Source of the DNA: Parasutterella excrementihominis YIT 11859
Lineage (GTDB): Bacteria > Pseudomonadota > Gammaproteobacteria > Burkholderiales > Burkholderiaceae_F
Assembly (NCBI RefSeq): GCF_000205025.1
Contig: NZ_GL883700.1
Span: forward strand, 1 to 36,610
DNA length: 36,610 nucleotides
Direction of reading: 5' to 3'
Shown: positions 16,191-24,708 of the stretch, piece by piece
Layout of the letters: each line of letters opens with the position of its first letter
How positions within the stretch are numbered: position 1 is the first letter of the stretch
Notes under the pieces: generated by a model
Told to the model about the DNA's origin: nothing
Databases searched by the model: none
The model's input: only the letters and a program-made list of their open reading frames with translations
Made by a program: the position numbers and the translations under genes

Positions 16191-17951
16191 ATGAGTCATA
16201 GTTTTAGCTTGATTTCGACCTTGGCGATCGGTTTTGCGATTGCCTGGGCGCTTGGCTTCCTCATGGAGCGCATCAAAGTACCGGCATTGGTTGGCTACTT
16301 GCTCGCCGGTATTATTATTTCGCCCGCAACACCCGGATTTGTGGGTGATGTTAATATTGCTTCCGAACTCTCTGAAATCGGTGTCATGCTGCTGATGTTC
16401 GGCGTCGGCTTGCATTTTTCTATGACCGATCTCATTCGAGTCAAGAATATCGCGGTTCCCGGAGCTATTCTTCAGATGGGCCTGGCGACCTGTTTAGGCG
16501 CGGTTTTGGCCCATTTCTGGGGGTGGCCGTGGGGACAAAGCATCGTCTTTGGTATGTGTCTTTCCTGCGCCTCCACGGTTGTGCTTCTGAAAGGCTTGGA
16601 AAGCCGAGGCATTCTGGAAAGCGGCGACGGTCAAATCGCCGTGGGCTGGTTGGTCGTCGAAGACATCATGACCGTCTTGATCTTGGTGCTCCTGCCTCCG
16701 CTGGCTTCCTTGCTGGGTTCTCCTCTGCAAAATACCGAGGCTTCTTTGCCGCTTTGGCAGATTGTCGGCATCACGCTGGCTCAAGTATTCGGTTTCATCA
16801 TCCTGATGCTGGTTGTCGGAAAACGCCTGCTTCCGTGGCTTCTTCGCCAGGTTGCTAAGACGGGTTCCCGCGAGCTCTTTACGCTTTCAGTGTTGGTATT
16901 TGCAATCGGTATTGCCTACGGTGCAGCGCAGATCTTCCATGTCAGTTTCGCATTGGGTGCCTTCTTCTCCGGCATGGTGATGCGTGAAAGCCGTTACTCT
17001 CATCGCGCTGCGATGGAGTCACTACCGCTTAGAGATGCCTTCTCGGTTATCTTCTTTGTGGGCGTCGGCATGATGTTTGATCCCAATGTCCTTTACGAAC
17101 AGCCCTTGCATGTGTTGGCCGTGCTTGCCATTATTATCTTAGGCAAAGGTCTTGTTGCTTTTGGTCTGGTCTTGTTATTCCGTTATACGCTTCACACTGC
17201 TTTAACGGTTGCTGCCGCACTGTCTCAGATCGGTGAATTCTCGTTCATTTTGGCTGCACTTGGACTTCAGCTCAAGATCCTGCCGCAAGAAGGCATGAGT
17301 TTAGTATTGGCCGGCGCCATTATTTCTATCGCCCTGAATCCGTTTGCCTTTGCAACGGTCGGACCGGCTCGCGACTTCATAAAAAAGCGTTGGGGATTCG
17401 CTAGAAGAATGGACGCGCGTATCGATCCAATGGCACTTATGCCGGACAGCGTCGGTAGCGACATCCTCCACGGTCATGTGGTTCTTGTCGGTTATGGAGA
17501 AAAGGGGAAAATCATCCTCGAAGAGCTGCTTCAACGACATCTTTCCGTTGTAGTGGTAGACGATCACCATTCGGTTATTGAAGAGCTTCGAGAGAGGAAT
17601 GTTAATTCTATTTACGGAGATGCTACAGATCCTGCTGTCCTTATCCAAGCTCATATACATGAAGCGGCCATTCTTGTTCTGGCAATTGAAAATGAGATCC
17701 TTTGCCGCAAGATTGTTGAAACAGCCAAGATCCTGCGACCGACCATTGAAACAGTCATGCCTGCCGAAAACGAAGAAGATGCTAAGGCCCTTAAGGCGGA
17801 CGGTGTTGCTCAGGCTTTTGTACCGGACGAGCTCTTGGCGCAAGCCATCGTTCAATTCACGATGAGCCGTTTTGGCAAAGAATCCGAAGACCAAAAAATT
17901 CGGGAAGAGGAGGCAGAAGAACGAAAAGCAGTTGAAAGAGGAGCACTCTAG
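16191..17951 (+). CDS. YbaL/Kef-type cation:proton antiporter (second copy)
   Basis: CPA2 antiporter of 586 aa, a paralogue of the gene just upstream. The membrane domain (about 1-385) shares long blocks with it, including PALVGYLLAGI, LMFGVGLHFSM, VAKTGSRELFTL and SHRAAMESLPLRDAFSVIFFVGVGMMF. The RCK/TrkA-N domain keeps the dinucleotide signature as GYGEKG and has NSIYGDATDPAVLIQAHIHEAAI. The C-terminal tail diverges: it is strongly charged (KIREEEAEERKAVERG), unlike the first copy's Pro-rich end. The difference lies mainly in the regulatory domain and tail, so the copies may respond to different ligands. AGGA precedes the ATG. It ends in TAG before a hairpin shared with dmsB. Confidence 0.88.
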   Translation: MSHSFSLISTLAIGFAIAWALGFLMERIKVPALVGYLLAGIIISPATPGFVGDVNIASELSEIGVMLLMFGVGLHFSMTDLIRVKNIAVPGAILQMGLATCLGAVLAHFWGWPWGQSIVFGMCLSCASTVVLLKGLESRGILESGDGQIAVGWLVVEDIMTVLILVLLPPLASLLGSPLQNTEASLPLWQIVGITLAQVFGFIILMLVVGKRLLPWLLRQVAKTGSRELFTLSVLVFAIGIAYGAAQIFHVSFALGAFFSGMVMRESRYSHRAAMESLPLRDAFSVIFFVGVGMMFDPNVLYEQPLHVLAVLAIIILGKGLVAFGLVLLFRYTLHTALTVAAALSQIGEFSFILAALGLQLKILPQEGMSLVLAGAIISIALNPFAFATVGPARDFIKKRWGFARRMDARIDPMALMPDSVGSDILHGHVVLVGYGEKGKIILEELLQRHLSVVVVDDHHSVIEELRERNVNSIYGDATDPAVLIQAHIHEAAILVLAIENEILCRKIVETAKILRPTIETVMPAENEEDAKALKADGVAQAFVPDELLAQAIVQFTMSRFGKESEDQKIREEEAEERKAVERGAL

Positions 17952-17990
17952 TTCTTCTTAATTTGGCTCGAGTTTTCGAACTCTATGTAC

Positions 17991-18014
17991 AACAGGCGCC
18001 TTTCGGCGCCTGTT
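17991..18014. terminator. Bidirectional hairpin between antiporter and dmsB
   Basis: AACAGGCGCC-TTTC-GGCGCCTGTT is a perfect 10-bp stem between two convergent genes. Neither side has a clean T-run, but its position and stability suggest that it stops both transcripts. Confidence 0.65.
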
Positions 18015-18036
18015 GCGATTTCAATTAAATACTCGG

Positions 18037-18642
18037 TTAGTACTCAGTACCTGAAGTATCTCCTGCAGGGCGAGCCTGAGCAGGAACAACCAAAACCAAA
18101 TTCGGTTGTGTCTTAGAAGCAGAGGGCAAAGGAGCAACTTCAGCAAGTTTGCCGTATTTCTTACGCAGCTCTTCGATTTCGCCGAATTCGATAGCGCGAT
18201 TAGGACAGCTTTCCACACAGATCGGCTGAAGTCCTCTCTGCAAGCGGTCAAAGCAGGCATCGCACTTTCTCATCTTGTGAGCAGTTTCGTCCAATACCGG
18301 TGCATGATACGGGCAAGCCTGTGCACAAAGTCCGCAGCCGATACACTTCGTCGCATCAATGACCACCAAACCGTCTTCTGCACGTTTGTGATGTGCTTTT
18401 GTCGGGCAAACCTTAACGCAGGCAGGGCCGGAGCAGTGGTTGCAGCCTAAGCTGACGTAATAACCGAACACGTCTTGTGTCCAGGATCCGTCAGCAGCCT
18501 GTTTCCAGTTTCCACCGGCGTATTCATGAACTTTGCGGAAGTTCATGCCCACGGGAAGGTTATGTGCGTCCTTGCATGCTACGGCACAAGTCTTGCAGCC
18601 GGAGCATTTTGATACGTCAACAAAAAATCCAAGTTGTGTCAT
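18037..18642 (-). CDS. DMSO-reductase-family iron-sulfur subunit DmsB
   Basis: Electron-transfer subunit of 201 aa with four cysteine groups for [4Fe-4S] clusters, in family order: CSGCKTCAVAC (13-23), CNHCSGPACVKVCP (about 72-85), CIGCGLCAQACP (about 103-114) and CDACFDRLQRGLQPICVESCP (about 129-149). It passes electrons from the quinol side to the Mo-enzyme DmsA. TAGGAG precedes the ATG, and dmsA ends 10 bases upstream, so the two are co-transcribed. No DmsC-type membrane anchor follows. The C-terminal extension (LPSASKTQPNLVLVVPAQARP) is low-complexity. It has no Tat signal of its own and would travel with DmsA. If DmsA is really broken, this subunit has no partner here. Confidence 0.92.
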   Translation of the reverse strand: MTQLGFFVDVSKCSGCKTCAVACKDAHNLPVGMNFRKVHEYAGGNWKQAADGSWTQDVFGYYVSLGCNHCSGPACVKVCPTKAHHKRAEDGLVVIDATKCIGCGLCAQACPYHAPVLDETAHKMRKCDACFDRLQRGLQPICVESCPNRAIEFGEIEELRKKYGKLAEVAPLPSASKTQPNLVLVVPAQARPAGDTSGTEY

Positions 18643-18652
18643 CTTTTTTCTC

Positions 18653-21049
18653 CTAGGCCTTACGGACTTCTACAAGGTTGGTGTGCTGAGGATTGCCTTT
18701 GGCCAGCGGGCTCGGGCGCAGCGAGGTAAGCGTATTGATGTTGCCGCCTACGTCGACGACATTACCGTTCTTGCTGACCGGCGTGTACCAAGCGCCCTGA
18801 GGAATGCTCACAACGCCCGGCATAATTCTTGAAGTAACTTTTGCCGGAAGTTCGACGATACCGCGATCGTTAAAGATCTGAACCAAATCGCCGTTGTTGA
18901 TTCCGCGTGCTTTAGCGTCCAAAACGTTCATAAAGACGACGTCAGGATGCTGTTCACGCAGCCAGGGAAGGTTGTGGAAGGTGGAGTGAATACGGCCGTG
19001 ATGGTGGAAACCGTAGCACTGCAGCGGATACTTCTTCTGCAGTTCATCCCCGTACATCTCCCAGTTTCTGAAGTAGATAGGAATCGGAGAGATCACATCG
19101 CCGGGATTCAGCTTCCAGGTATTGGCGATATTGTTAAGACGTTCGGAATAGATTTCAATCTTGCCGGACGGAGTCTTAAGCGGGTTTTTAACCGGGTCGG
19201 CTCTGAATTCGGAAAGCGCAACCGGATTCTTTCTCCAGCCGTAGACTTGAGCAGGACCGCCTTTCCAGAACGTATCCCAATCAGGCAGCTGAGGAACTTT
19301 CTTGCGTGTTTCGTTGTAGCACCATTCGAGCCACTGCAGCTGAGTTCTTCCTTCCGTGAATTCCTGTTCCTTGCCGAGTTCCTTGGCAATCAAGCGGCAG
19401 ATTTCGTACGAAGTCTTCTGATCCCACTGAGGTTCGACAGCCTTGTGCATCGGCAGCATGGAAGTCGTACCGCCGTTAGAGCCGCCTTGGCAGGCGATGT
19501 CGTCGGTTTCAGGACCAAGGACGTCCGGAAGAAGAATATCGGCATAACGGCAGGTCGGTGTCATCATGTTGTCGCAGACTACGATGAATTCGCACTTAGA
19601 TGTGTCGCGAAGGATCTTATCCGTTGCGTTTGAGTCGGAGTGCTGGTTAATCGTGGTGTTGCCGCCGGAGTTCACGATCATCTTGATATCGTGGTCCAGC
19701 TTCTTGACGCCGCGCATACCGTCGGTAATGTCGGTCATGTCTTTACCGCGAACAATGGCATCCGTCCACATGAAGACAGGGATCGTGGCTTTAACAGGGT
19801 TCTTGCCGATCGGGAGATAAACAGCTGGCAGAGAAGAGTTGCCTTCGGCATCACCCGGGTTCGTGCCTGGCAAGCCGACTTGACCTAAAAGAATCGGCAG
19901 CATGGCGATGGCGCGAGCGGTTTCTTCGCCGTTAGCCTGACGCTGAGGACCCCAGCCCTGAGATATGAAGCAGGGCTTAGTCGTGCCCATTTCCTTAGCA
20001 AGCTGAACAATGGTCTCTACCGGGATACCTGTAATCTTGGCAGCCCATTCCGGAGTTTTAGCGATTCCGTCTTTGCCTTTGCCGAGAATGTGGCTCTTGT
20101 AGTCACTGCCTTTTGCGGCAGAGGCGGGGAGTGTTTTTTCGTCGTAGCCGACGCAGTATTTATCAAGGAAGTCCTGGTCGACCCAGTTATTCTTGATCAG
20201 TTCGTAGGCAATGGCTTCGACTAAGGCAGCGTCCGTACCCGGACGAATCGGAATCCACTGATCCATACCTGCGGCAACGGTATCGTTGTACATCGGGTCG
20301 ATCATGATGGATTTCGGATGGCCTTTTTCTTTAGCGCATTCGAGCTGATAGCCTTTACCGCCGCCGGATCCGCGTGTGACTAAAGTATTGCCTCCGAATG
20401 TGACATACAGTTTGGCGTTGCCGATTTCACTCATGTCTGAGCCGGGACGACCGCCGTAGGTGTAAGGCATGGCTGCGCCGATCTGGGCGGTGGAGTAAGA
20501 ACCATAGTACTTAAGGTAGCCGCCCATGAGGTTGAGCAGGCGCCACCAAGCGCGTCTGGAGTTCACTAGAGACTGCTGGCCGGAGCAATACTGCCAATAG
20601 ACGGATTCATTGCCGTATTTTTCAACGGTTCTCTTGAGGTTGTCTGCCACGGTTTTGATGGCTTCATCCCAAGTAATGCGTTCGAATTTGCCTTCGCCGC
20701 GTTCACCGACGCGTTTCATCGGATATTTCAGTCGATCCGGTGAGTACAGGCGCTGTCTTAATGCACGGCCGCGCAAGCAGGCGCGAATCTGACGATGATC
20801 GCAGGCGTCACCGGCGGTGTTGTCAGTTTCAACGCGAATGACTTGGCCGCCTTTGACAAAGCAGCGCTGCGGGCAGCGCTGGCCGCAGTTAATCACGCAG
20901 GCATTTCAGTAGAAAGGTTCAATTTCTTTAACCGCCTGAGCAACGGCTTTAGAGATCGGATTCATCAAAAAGCTGCCTGCAGCAACGCTGAGTGCTGAAA
21001 AACGCAGGAAACTTCTTCTTCCGAAAGTGCTCTGTGGAAGATTGAACAT
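18653..21049 (-). pseudogene. DMSO-reductase-family molybdoenzyme DmsA, interrupted by an in-frame TGA
   Basis: Frame of about 798 codons for a bis-MGD reductase of S- or N-oxides, very similar over its whole length to E. coli DmsA (for example RLKYPMKRVGERGEGKFERITW, DPMYNDTVAAGMDQWIPIRPGTDAALV, FISQGWGPQR, RPSPLAKGNPQHTNLV). The start at 21049 follows AAGGAG. A Tat signal (FGRRSFLRF) is at the N-terminus. Codon 48 is TGA (20908-20906), just before NACVINCGQRC, the first cluster-binding Cys group. E. coli DmsA has Trp there (IWSACTVNCGSRC). Everything after it stays in frame. Initiation downstream, at the GTG at 20896, would lose the Tat signal and the first cluster Cys. It may be a recent nonsense mutation, readthrough or a sequence error. 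Another Sec insertion is considered under findings. Confidence 0.85.
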
Positions 21050-21083
21050 GTGCTCTCCTTGTTTTTTAATTTTGGGGTGGGTA

Positions 21084-21143
21084 AACAAAGATTAGGGGTC
21101 TTTGTTGCCTAAAATTGTATTTAATACGTTCGGATGAGGTCAA
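21084..21143 (-). promoter_or_regulatory. dmsAB promoter with a dyad at the predicted transcription start
   Basis: On the minus strand TTGACC (21143-21138), an 18-base spacer and TACAAT (21119-21114) make a good sigma-70 promoter for dmsA. The inverted repeat AACAAAGA-N7-TCTTTGTT (21084-21106) begins about where transcription would start, 35 bases before the dmsA ATG. It could be a repressor site or a 5'-end RNA hairpin. The neighbouring IclR-type regulator is a candidate ligand-binding partner. Confidence 0.6.
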
Positions 21144-21286
21144 GAGTGTGAATCTAGTAATAACGAGTAGTTGTTTGTCTGCGAAATCCCGACAACGATA
21201 AACCCTCTCAATGAATATTTAGCTAACAAATAATCAAAAAGAGATATAGGAAAAATCCAATATTTGTTTTATGGTAAAAAAGAAAA

Positions 21287-21308
21287 AGGCCTCGCAATTC
21301 GGAGACCT
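21287..21308 (-). terminator. Rho-independent terminator after the iclR-type gene
   Basis: On the minus strand AGGTCTC...GAGGCCT forms a 7-bp stem (one G-U pair), followed by TTTTTCTTTTTT. It separates the iclR-containing operon from dmsAB. Confidence 0.85.
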
Positions 21309-21325
21309 AAGCAAGAAATAATTCT

Positions 21326-22129
21326 TTAGGTAAAGTCGGGTCGGACGTATAGCTCACCGGGCGTTGCTACATAACCTAAGTGTTCGGAAATATCATCCGC
21401 AGTGTGTTTGATTTCGCTGATCCAGCCTTCTAAGAAACTGCTGGCGGGAGAGGAGATCGAAAGGCAGGCAACTAATTTGCCGGAGTCGTCACGGATGCCT
21501 GCGGCTACACAGCGAACCCCCATTTCCAGTTCTTCTTCATCTCGCGCAAAACCAAGAGTTTTGATCTTGGAGATTTCAGTCAGAAGGGTGTCGATGTCCC
21601 CGATGCTGTTCGGAGTGGACTTTTCAAGGTTGGTCCGCAAAGCATAGGCACGAATCTGCTCGAAAGAATCTTCGGCTAAGAAGAGTTTTCCTGAACTCGT
21701 GGTATGCAGGGGAGCAGTAGCGCCGATCGTACGGACGACTTGAATGCCCGGACGCTCACGCATGATACGATCGATATAGACGATATTGTCGTTTTGACGA
21801 ATTGAGAGATTGACTGTCTGGCGTGTGAGATTATGCAGACGCTGCATTCCGGTTCTTGCCGTATCACGAACCGAGATTCTTTCTCTCACCAGGTTTCCGA
21901 GCTGAAGGAACCGCAAACCTAAACGATAAGTTCCGGCAGAGGCGCCTTTCTCCACAAAACGAAGGCGAACTAAATCGGAAAGGATACGGTGGCAAGTAGA
22001 GATGTGAAGACAGGTTTCGTCAGAAATGACCTTCAAATTCACAGGGTCGTGATGCTGGGTCAGGACTCGAAGAATTGCACTGGCCCGATCAAGTACTTGA
22101 ATGTTTGCTTTACTAACGGACTGATCCAT
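21326..22129 (-). CDS. IclR family transcriptional regulator
   Basis: DNA-binding regulator of 267 aa. The N-terminal winged helix-turn-helix covers about 10-75 (VLDRASAILRVL, then LKVISDETCLHISTCHRILSDLVRLRFVEK). The rest is the IclR effector-binding domain, with GYR-like TYRLGLRFLQLG, the APLHTTSSGKLFLA segment and GFARDEEELEMGVRCVAAGIRD. These proteins sense small aromatic or organic acids and act as repressors or activators. It follows the membrane Fe-S oxidoreductase gene after a 59-base gap on the same strand and precedes dmsAB across a terminator. It may control either unit or both. The dyad at the dmsA promoter is a plausible site (inference). Confidence 0.9.
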   Translation of the reverse strand: MDQSVSKANIQVLDRASAILRVLTQHHDPVNLKVISDETCLHISTCHRILSDLVRLRFVEKGASAGTYRLGLRFLQLGNLVRERISVRDTARTGMQRLHNLTRQTVNLSIRQNDNIVYIDRIMRERPGIQVVRTIGATAPLHTTSSGKLFLAEDSFEQIRAYALRTNLEKSTPNSIGDIDTLLTEISKIKTLGFARDEEELEMGVRCVAAGIRDDSGKLVACLSISSPASSFLEGWISEIKHTADDISEHLGYVATPGELYVRPDFT

Positions 22130-22188
22130 GAGACTGCATCTGTTTTTATTGATAAATCAAAGGCGGTAATATCAACCGCCCATGATTG

Positions 22189-24189
22189 TTATTTTAGATT
22201 TTTTGCAATAATTTCTGCGATATCTGAGATAGAAATTTCAGATAGTGATTTTTCTTGAGATTTCGCAGAGTCGAACATGGATAAGCAGAACGGGCAGCTC
22301 GTTGCAACTTTGTCGCAGCCGGTATCGTTGACGACTGCCTTCAGACGGATCACGTTCAGTCGCTCGGGCGCGTCCGTATCGGTCCAGAACTGTCCGCCGC
22401 CGGCGCCGCAGCACGTTGTGCAAGTGCCCCATTCCTTGGGATCGACGGTCTCTAAGCCTTTGACTTTATTCAAATCAAATCTCGGAGCGTTCACGATACC
22501 GTTGTAGCGAGCGTAATAGCACGCGTCATGGATGGCGACTCTTTCTTTTTCGGAAAGTTCTGCCTTGAGTCTGCCGGAATCCATCTGTTCCGCAATGAAC
22601 TGCAGGTGCGAAATCACGTTGAACTGACCGCGCTCAAACTCGGGATACTCATTCTTAAGAGTGTTGAAGCAGTGCGGGCAGGCCGCCAACAAACGGCTGA
22701 AGTTGTACTGGCGCAGATTATCAATGTTGGTCTGTGTCTGAATCTGATAGAGATACTCTTCTCCGACTCTGCGGGCAAACTCGGCATTGCACATTTCTTC
22801 CTGCATCATGGCAAAGGACAAGCCGGAATGCTTGAGGATCTTGATCATTGCCTTCGCAATCTTCTGATTGCGTTTGTCGTAGGCAGCAGAGCAGCCGACC
22901 CAGTAAAGGATGTCGTAGTGAACGCCCGGTTCGGCAAAGGCAACGTCTAAACCTTCCAGCCAAGCCCAGCGGGTATCCGGGTCCAAGCCCCAGGGGTTGC
23001 CGACGGACTGAATGTTCTGAAGCGTTTTAGCCACGCCTTCGGCGAACTGGCCTTCTTCTAGAGCCAGAGAACGGCGCATCTGCTGGATCGTATTGACGAT
23101 TTCAATGCGGGAAGGGCACTGCTCGACACAGGCACCGCAGGTCGTACAAGCCAGAAGGGATTCTTTGGAAACAACATCCGGTACCAAGACTTCTTCGGTC
23201 TTGGTGTAGCCTTCCATCATTCGTTTCTTCAAAGAAAGAATGATTTCACGAGGATCAAGAGGACCGCCGGCGCGGTTGACCGGACAGACAGAAGTGCATC
23301 GGCCGCATTCGACGCATGCGTCAAAGTTGAGACGATCATGCCAATTGAACTGGCCGAACTTGGAAATACCGAAGCTTTCCTGTTCTTCGATGTTGTCGAT
23401 CTTTTCCACGAGGCCGCGCGGTTTGGTTCTCTGCCAGTAGATGCTCGTCGGGCTCTTATACATATGAGCGAAGTACGTCATCGGGATAGCGGCGACGAAC
23501 ATTAAGGAAATGACGCCGTGGAGGATCCAAATGTAGAGGTGCTGAGCTTCCAGCTGTTCCTTGCTCATGCCGGAGTAGAAAACCTTAGCCAGGAAGTTTC
23601 CGACAGGAGAACAAGAAGCATACGGAGGATTCTCGGCAGCTAAGCGAAGCGCTTCAACGATGTAGCCGGTAAGGATAATGACGGCAAGAGAACCCAAAAT
23701 CCACAAAAAGCGGACGGATTTCTCATACTGCTTGCCCTGCTTGATAAAGCGGCGGTAAAAGGCCATGCCTAAGCCGATCAAGCAGACGACACCGGCAATA
23801 TCGAGAATGAACTTATAGAAGTAGTAAACATTCCCGGCCAAGAACTGTTTGCCGAAGACCAGTTTGCCAATGTCCCAGTCTAAAACGGCCAGGCAGGTAC
23901 CGAAGAAGAGGAAAACGAAACCCCAGAAAATCCAAAAGTGCAGCCAGCTGCCTAAGGGTTTGCGGATGATTCGTTTTTGCTCCAGACCTTCTTTAACAAA
24001 GAAACCCCAGCGGCGCTTGGTTTCCTTGTCCATGGCGTAGGGCTTGCCGGCACGCCAAAGTAGGTAGGACTTGCGGATGCCCACTGCACAGCAGATCGCA
24101 GCGGCGATGCCGAGAACATAGATGCCGATAATGGCCCAGACGGGAATATTCCAAAATCCCGGACGAGTGACGATGTCTACTCCATTCAT
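22189..24189 (-). CDS. Membrane heterodisulfide-reductase-like Fe-S oxidoreductase (ETF:quinone oxidoreductase type)
   Basis: Inner-membrane protein of 666 aa that fuses a NarI-like b-type cytochrome domain to a cytoplasmic HdrD-like domain. About six membrane helices lie in residues 10-260 (for example WLHFWIFWGFVFLFFG, LYIWILHGVISLMFVAAI, with candidate haem His). Two [4Fe-4S] motifs follow (CVECGRCTSVCP and CTTCGACVEQCP), then two cysteine-rich CCG-type domains (GCSAAYD..EEMCNAE..CPHCFNT and HDACYY..TCTTCCGAGGG..CPFCLSM). This arrangement is that of EMO, which passes electrons from electron-transfer flavoprotein to menaquinone. No etfAB is in the window. ATG at 24189 has AGAGAG upstream. 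ATG at 24219 would overlap the thpR stop. It is probably co-transcribed with pyrD and thpR. Confidence 0.82.
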   Translation of the reverse strand: MNGVDIVTRPGFWNIPVWAIIGIYVLGIAAAICCAVGIRKSYLLWRAGKPYAMDKETKRRWGFFVKEGLEQKRIIRKPLGSWLHFWIFWGFVFLFFGTCLAVLDWDIGKLVFGKQFLAGNVYYFYKFILDIAGVVCLIGLGMAFYRRFIKQGKQYEKSVRFLWILGSLAVIILTGYIVEALRLAAENPPYASCSPVGNFLAKVFYSGMSKEQLEAQHLYIWILHGVISLMFVAAIPMTYFAHMYKSPTSIYWQRTKPRGLVEKIDNIEEQESFGISKFGQFNWHDRLNFDACVECGRCTSVCPVNRAGGPLDPREIILSLKKRMMEGYTKTEEVLVPDVVSKESLLACTTCGACVEQCPSRIEIVNTIQQMRRSLALEEGQFAEGVAKTLQNIQSVGNPWGLDPDTRWAWLEGLDVAFAEPGVHYDILYWVGCSAAYDKRNQKIAKAMIKILKHSGLSFAMMQEEMCNAEFARRVGEEYLYQIQTQTNIDNLRQYNFSRLLAACPHCFNTLKNEYPEFERGQFNVISHLQFIAEQMDSGRLKAELSEKERVAIHDACYYARYNGIVNAPRFDLNKVKGLETVDPKEWGTCTTCCGAGGGQFWTDTDAPERLNVIRLKAVVNDTGCDKVATSCPFCLSMFDSAKSQEKSLSEISISDIAEIIAKNLK

Positions 24190-24205
24190 AGTCAATCTCT
24201 CTAAG

Positions 24206-24703
24206 TTAAAGAGGTACATATTCCCGACGACCGTCGGAATTTAATCGAGATTCAAATATTCTCGGACGCAAAATCGGCCATTCAAAAGGATGCTGAATGA
24301 CAGGTTCAGCCAAATGCGATTTCCGAAGAATGGTGATATGCGGTTTAAAACGGCCTTTGTCGTAAGAGATATGGAGACGATCCAAAATCTCTCGCGATTC
24401 GCGGGCCAAATGTTCTATCTCCGGAGAGGCGCTGCCGCCGACCCAAGCCACTTGAGGACGTATGAAAAGGCCGCTGTTGTCGATCAGCCAGCTTTTGCCG
24501 TTAAAGTCAGTCGTAAGAGGCAGAAGCTGAGCGATTAACCGGGCTTTATCGGGTTCGATCTCTCCGATAAAAGCCAAAGTCAAATGAAAATTTTCTTTCG
24601 GCACAGGCCGCGCGCCCGCATCGAAACTTAAAGCTCTATCCTGAGCGTCCACTAATTTATTAATGACGCTAGGCGCAGCGGGAAGTCCGATAAAGCACTT
24701 CAT
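24206..24703 (-). CDS. RNA 2',3'-cyclic phosphodiesterase ThpR
   Basis: 2H-phosphoesterase of 165 aa (once called 2'-5' RNA ligase) that opens 2',3'-cyclic phosphates on RNA ends. Both catalytic HxTx motifs are present: HLTLAFIGE (about 40-48) and KPHITILRKS (about 131-140). The N-terminal KCFIGLPAAP is typical. It starts 5 bases after the pyrD stop and ends 16 bases before the next gene's preferred ATG, so all are likely one transcript. There is no functional link to its neighbours that I can infer. Confidence 0.9.
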   Translation of the reverse strand: MKCFIGLPAAPSVINKLVDAQDRALSFDAGARPVPKENFHLTLAFIGEIEPDKARLIAQLLPLTTDFNGKSWLIDNSGLFIRPQVAWVGGSASPEIEHLARESREILDRLHISYDKGRFKPHITILRKSHLAEPVIQHPFEWPILRPRIFESRLNSDGRREYVPL

Positions 24704-24708
24704 AAAAC

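Noticed and set aside
20862-20908. Selenocysteine insertion as the main explanation for the dmsA TGA
   Set aside because: The position is Trp in E. coli DmsA, not Cys/Sec, and the hairpin loop is about 33 bases from the UGA and does not show the usual loop pattern. I kept it only as a minor option.
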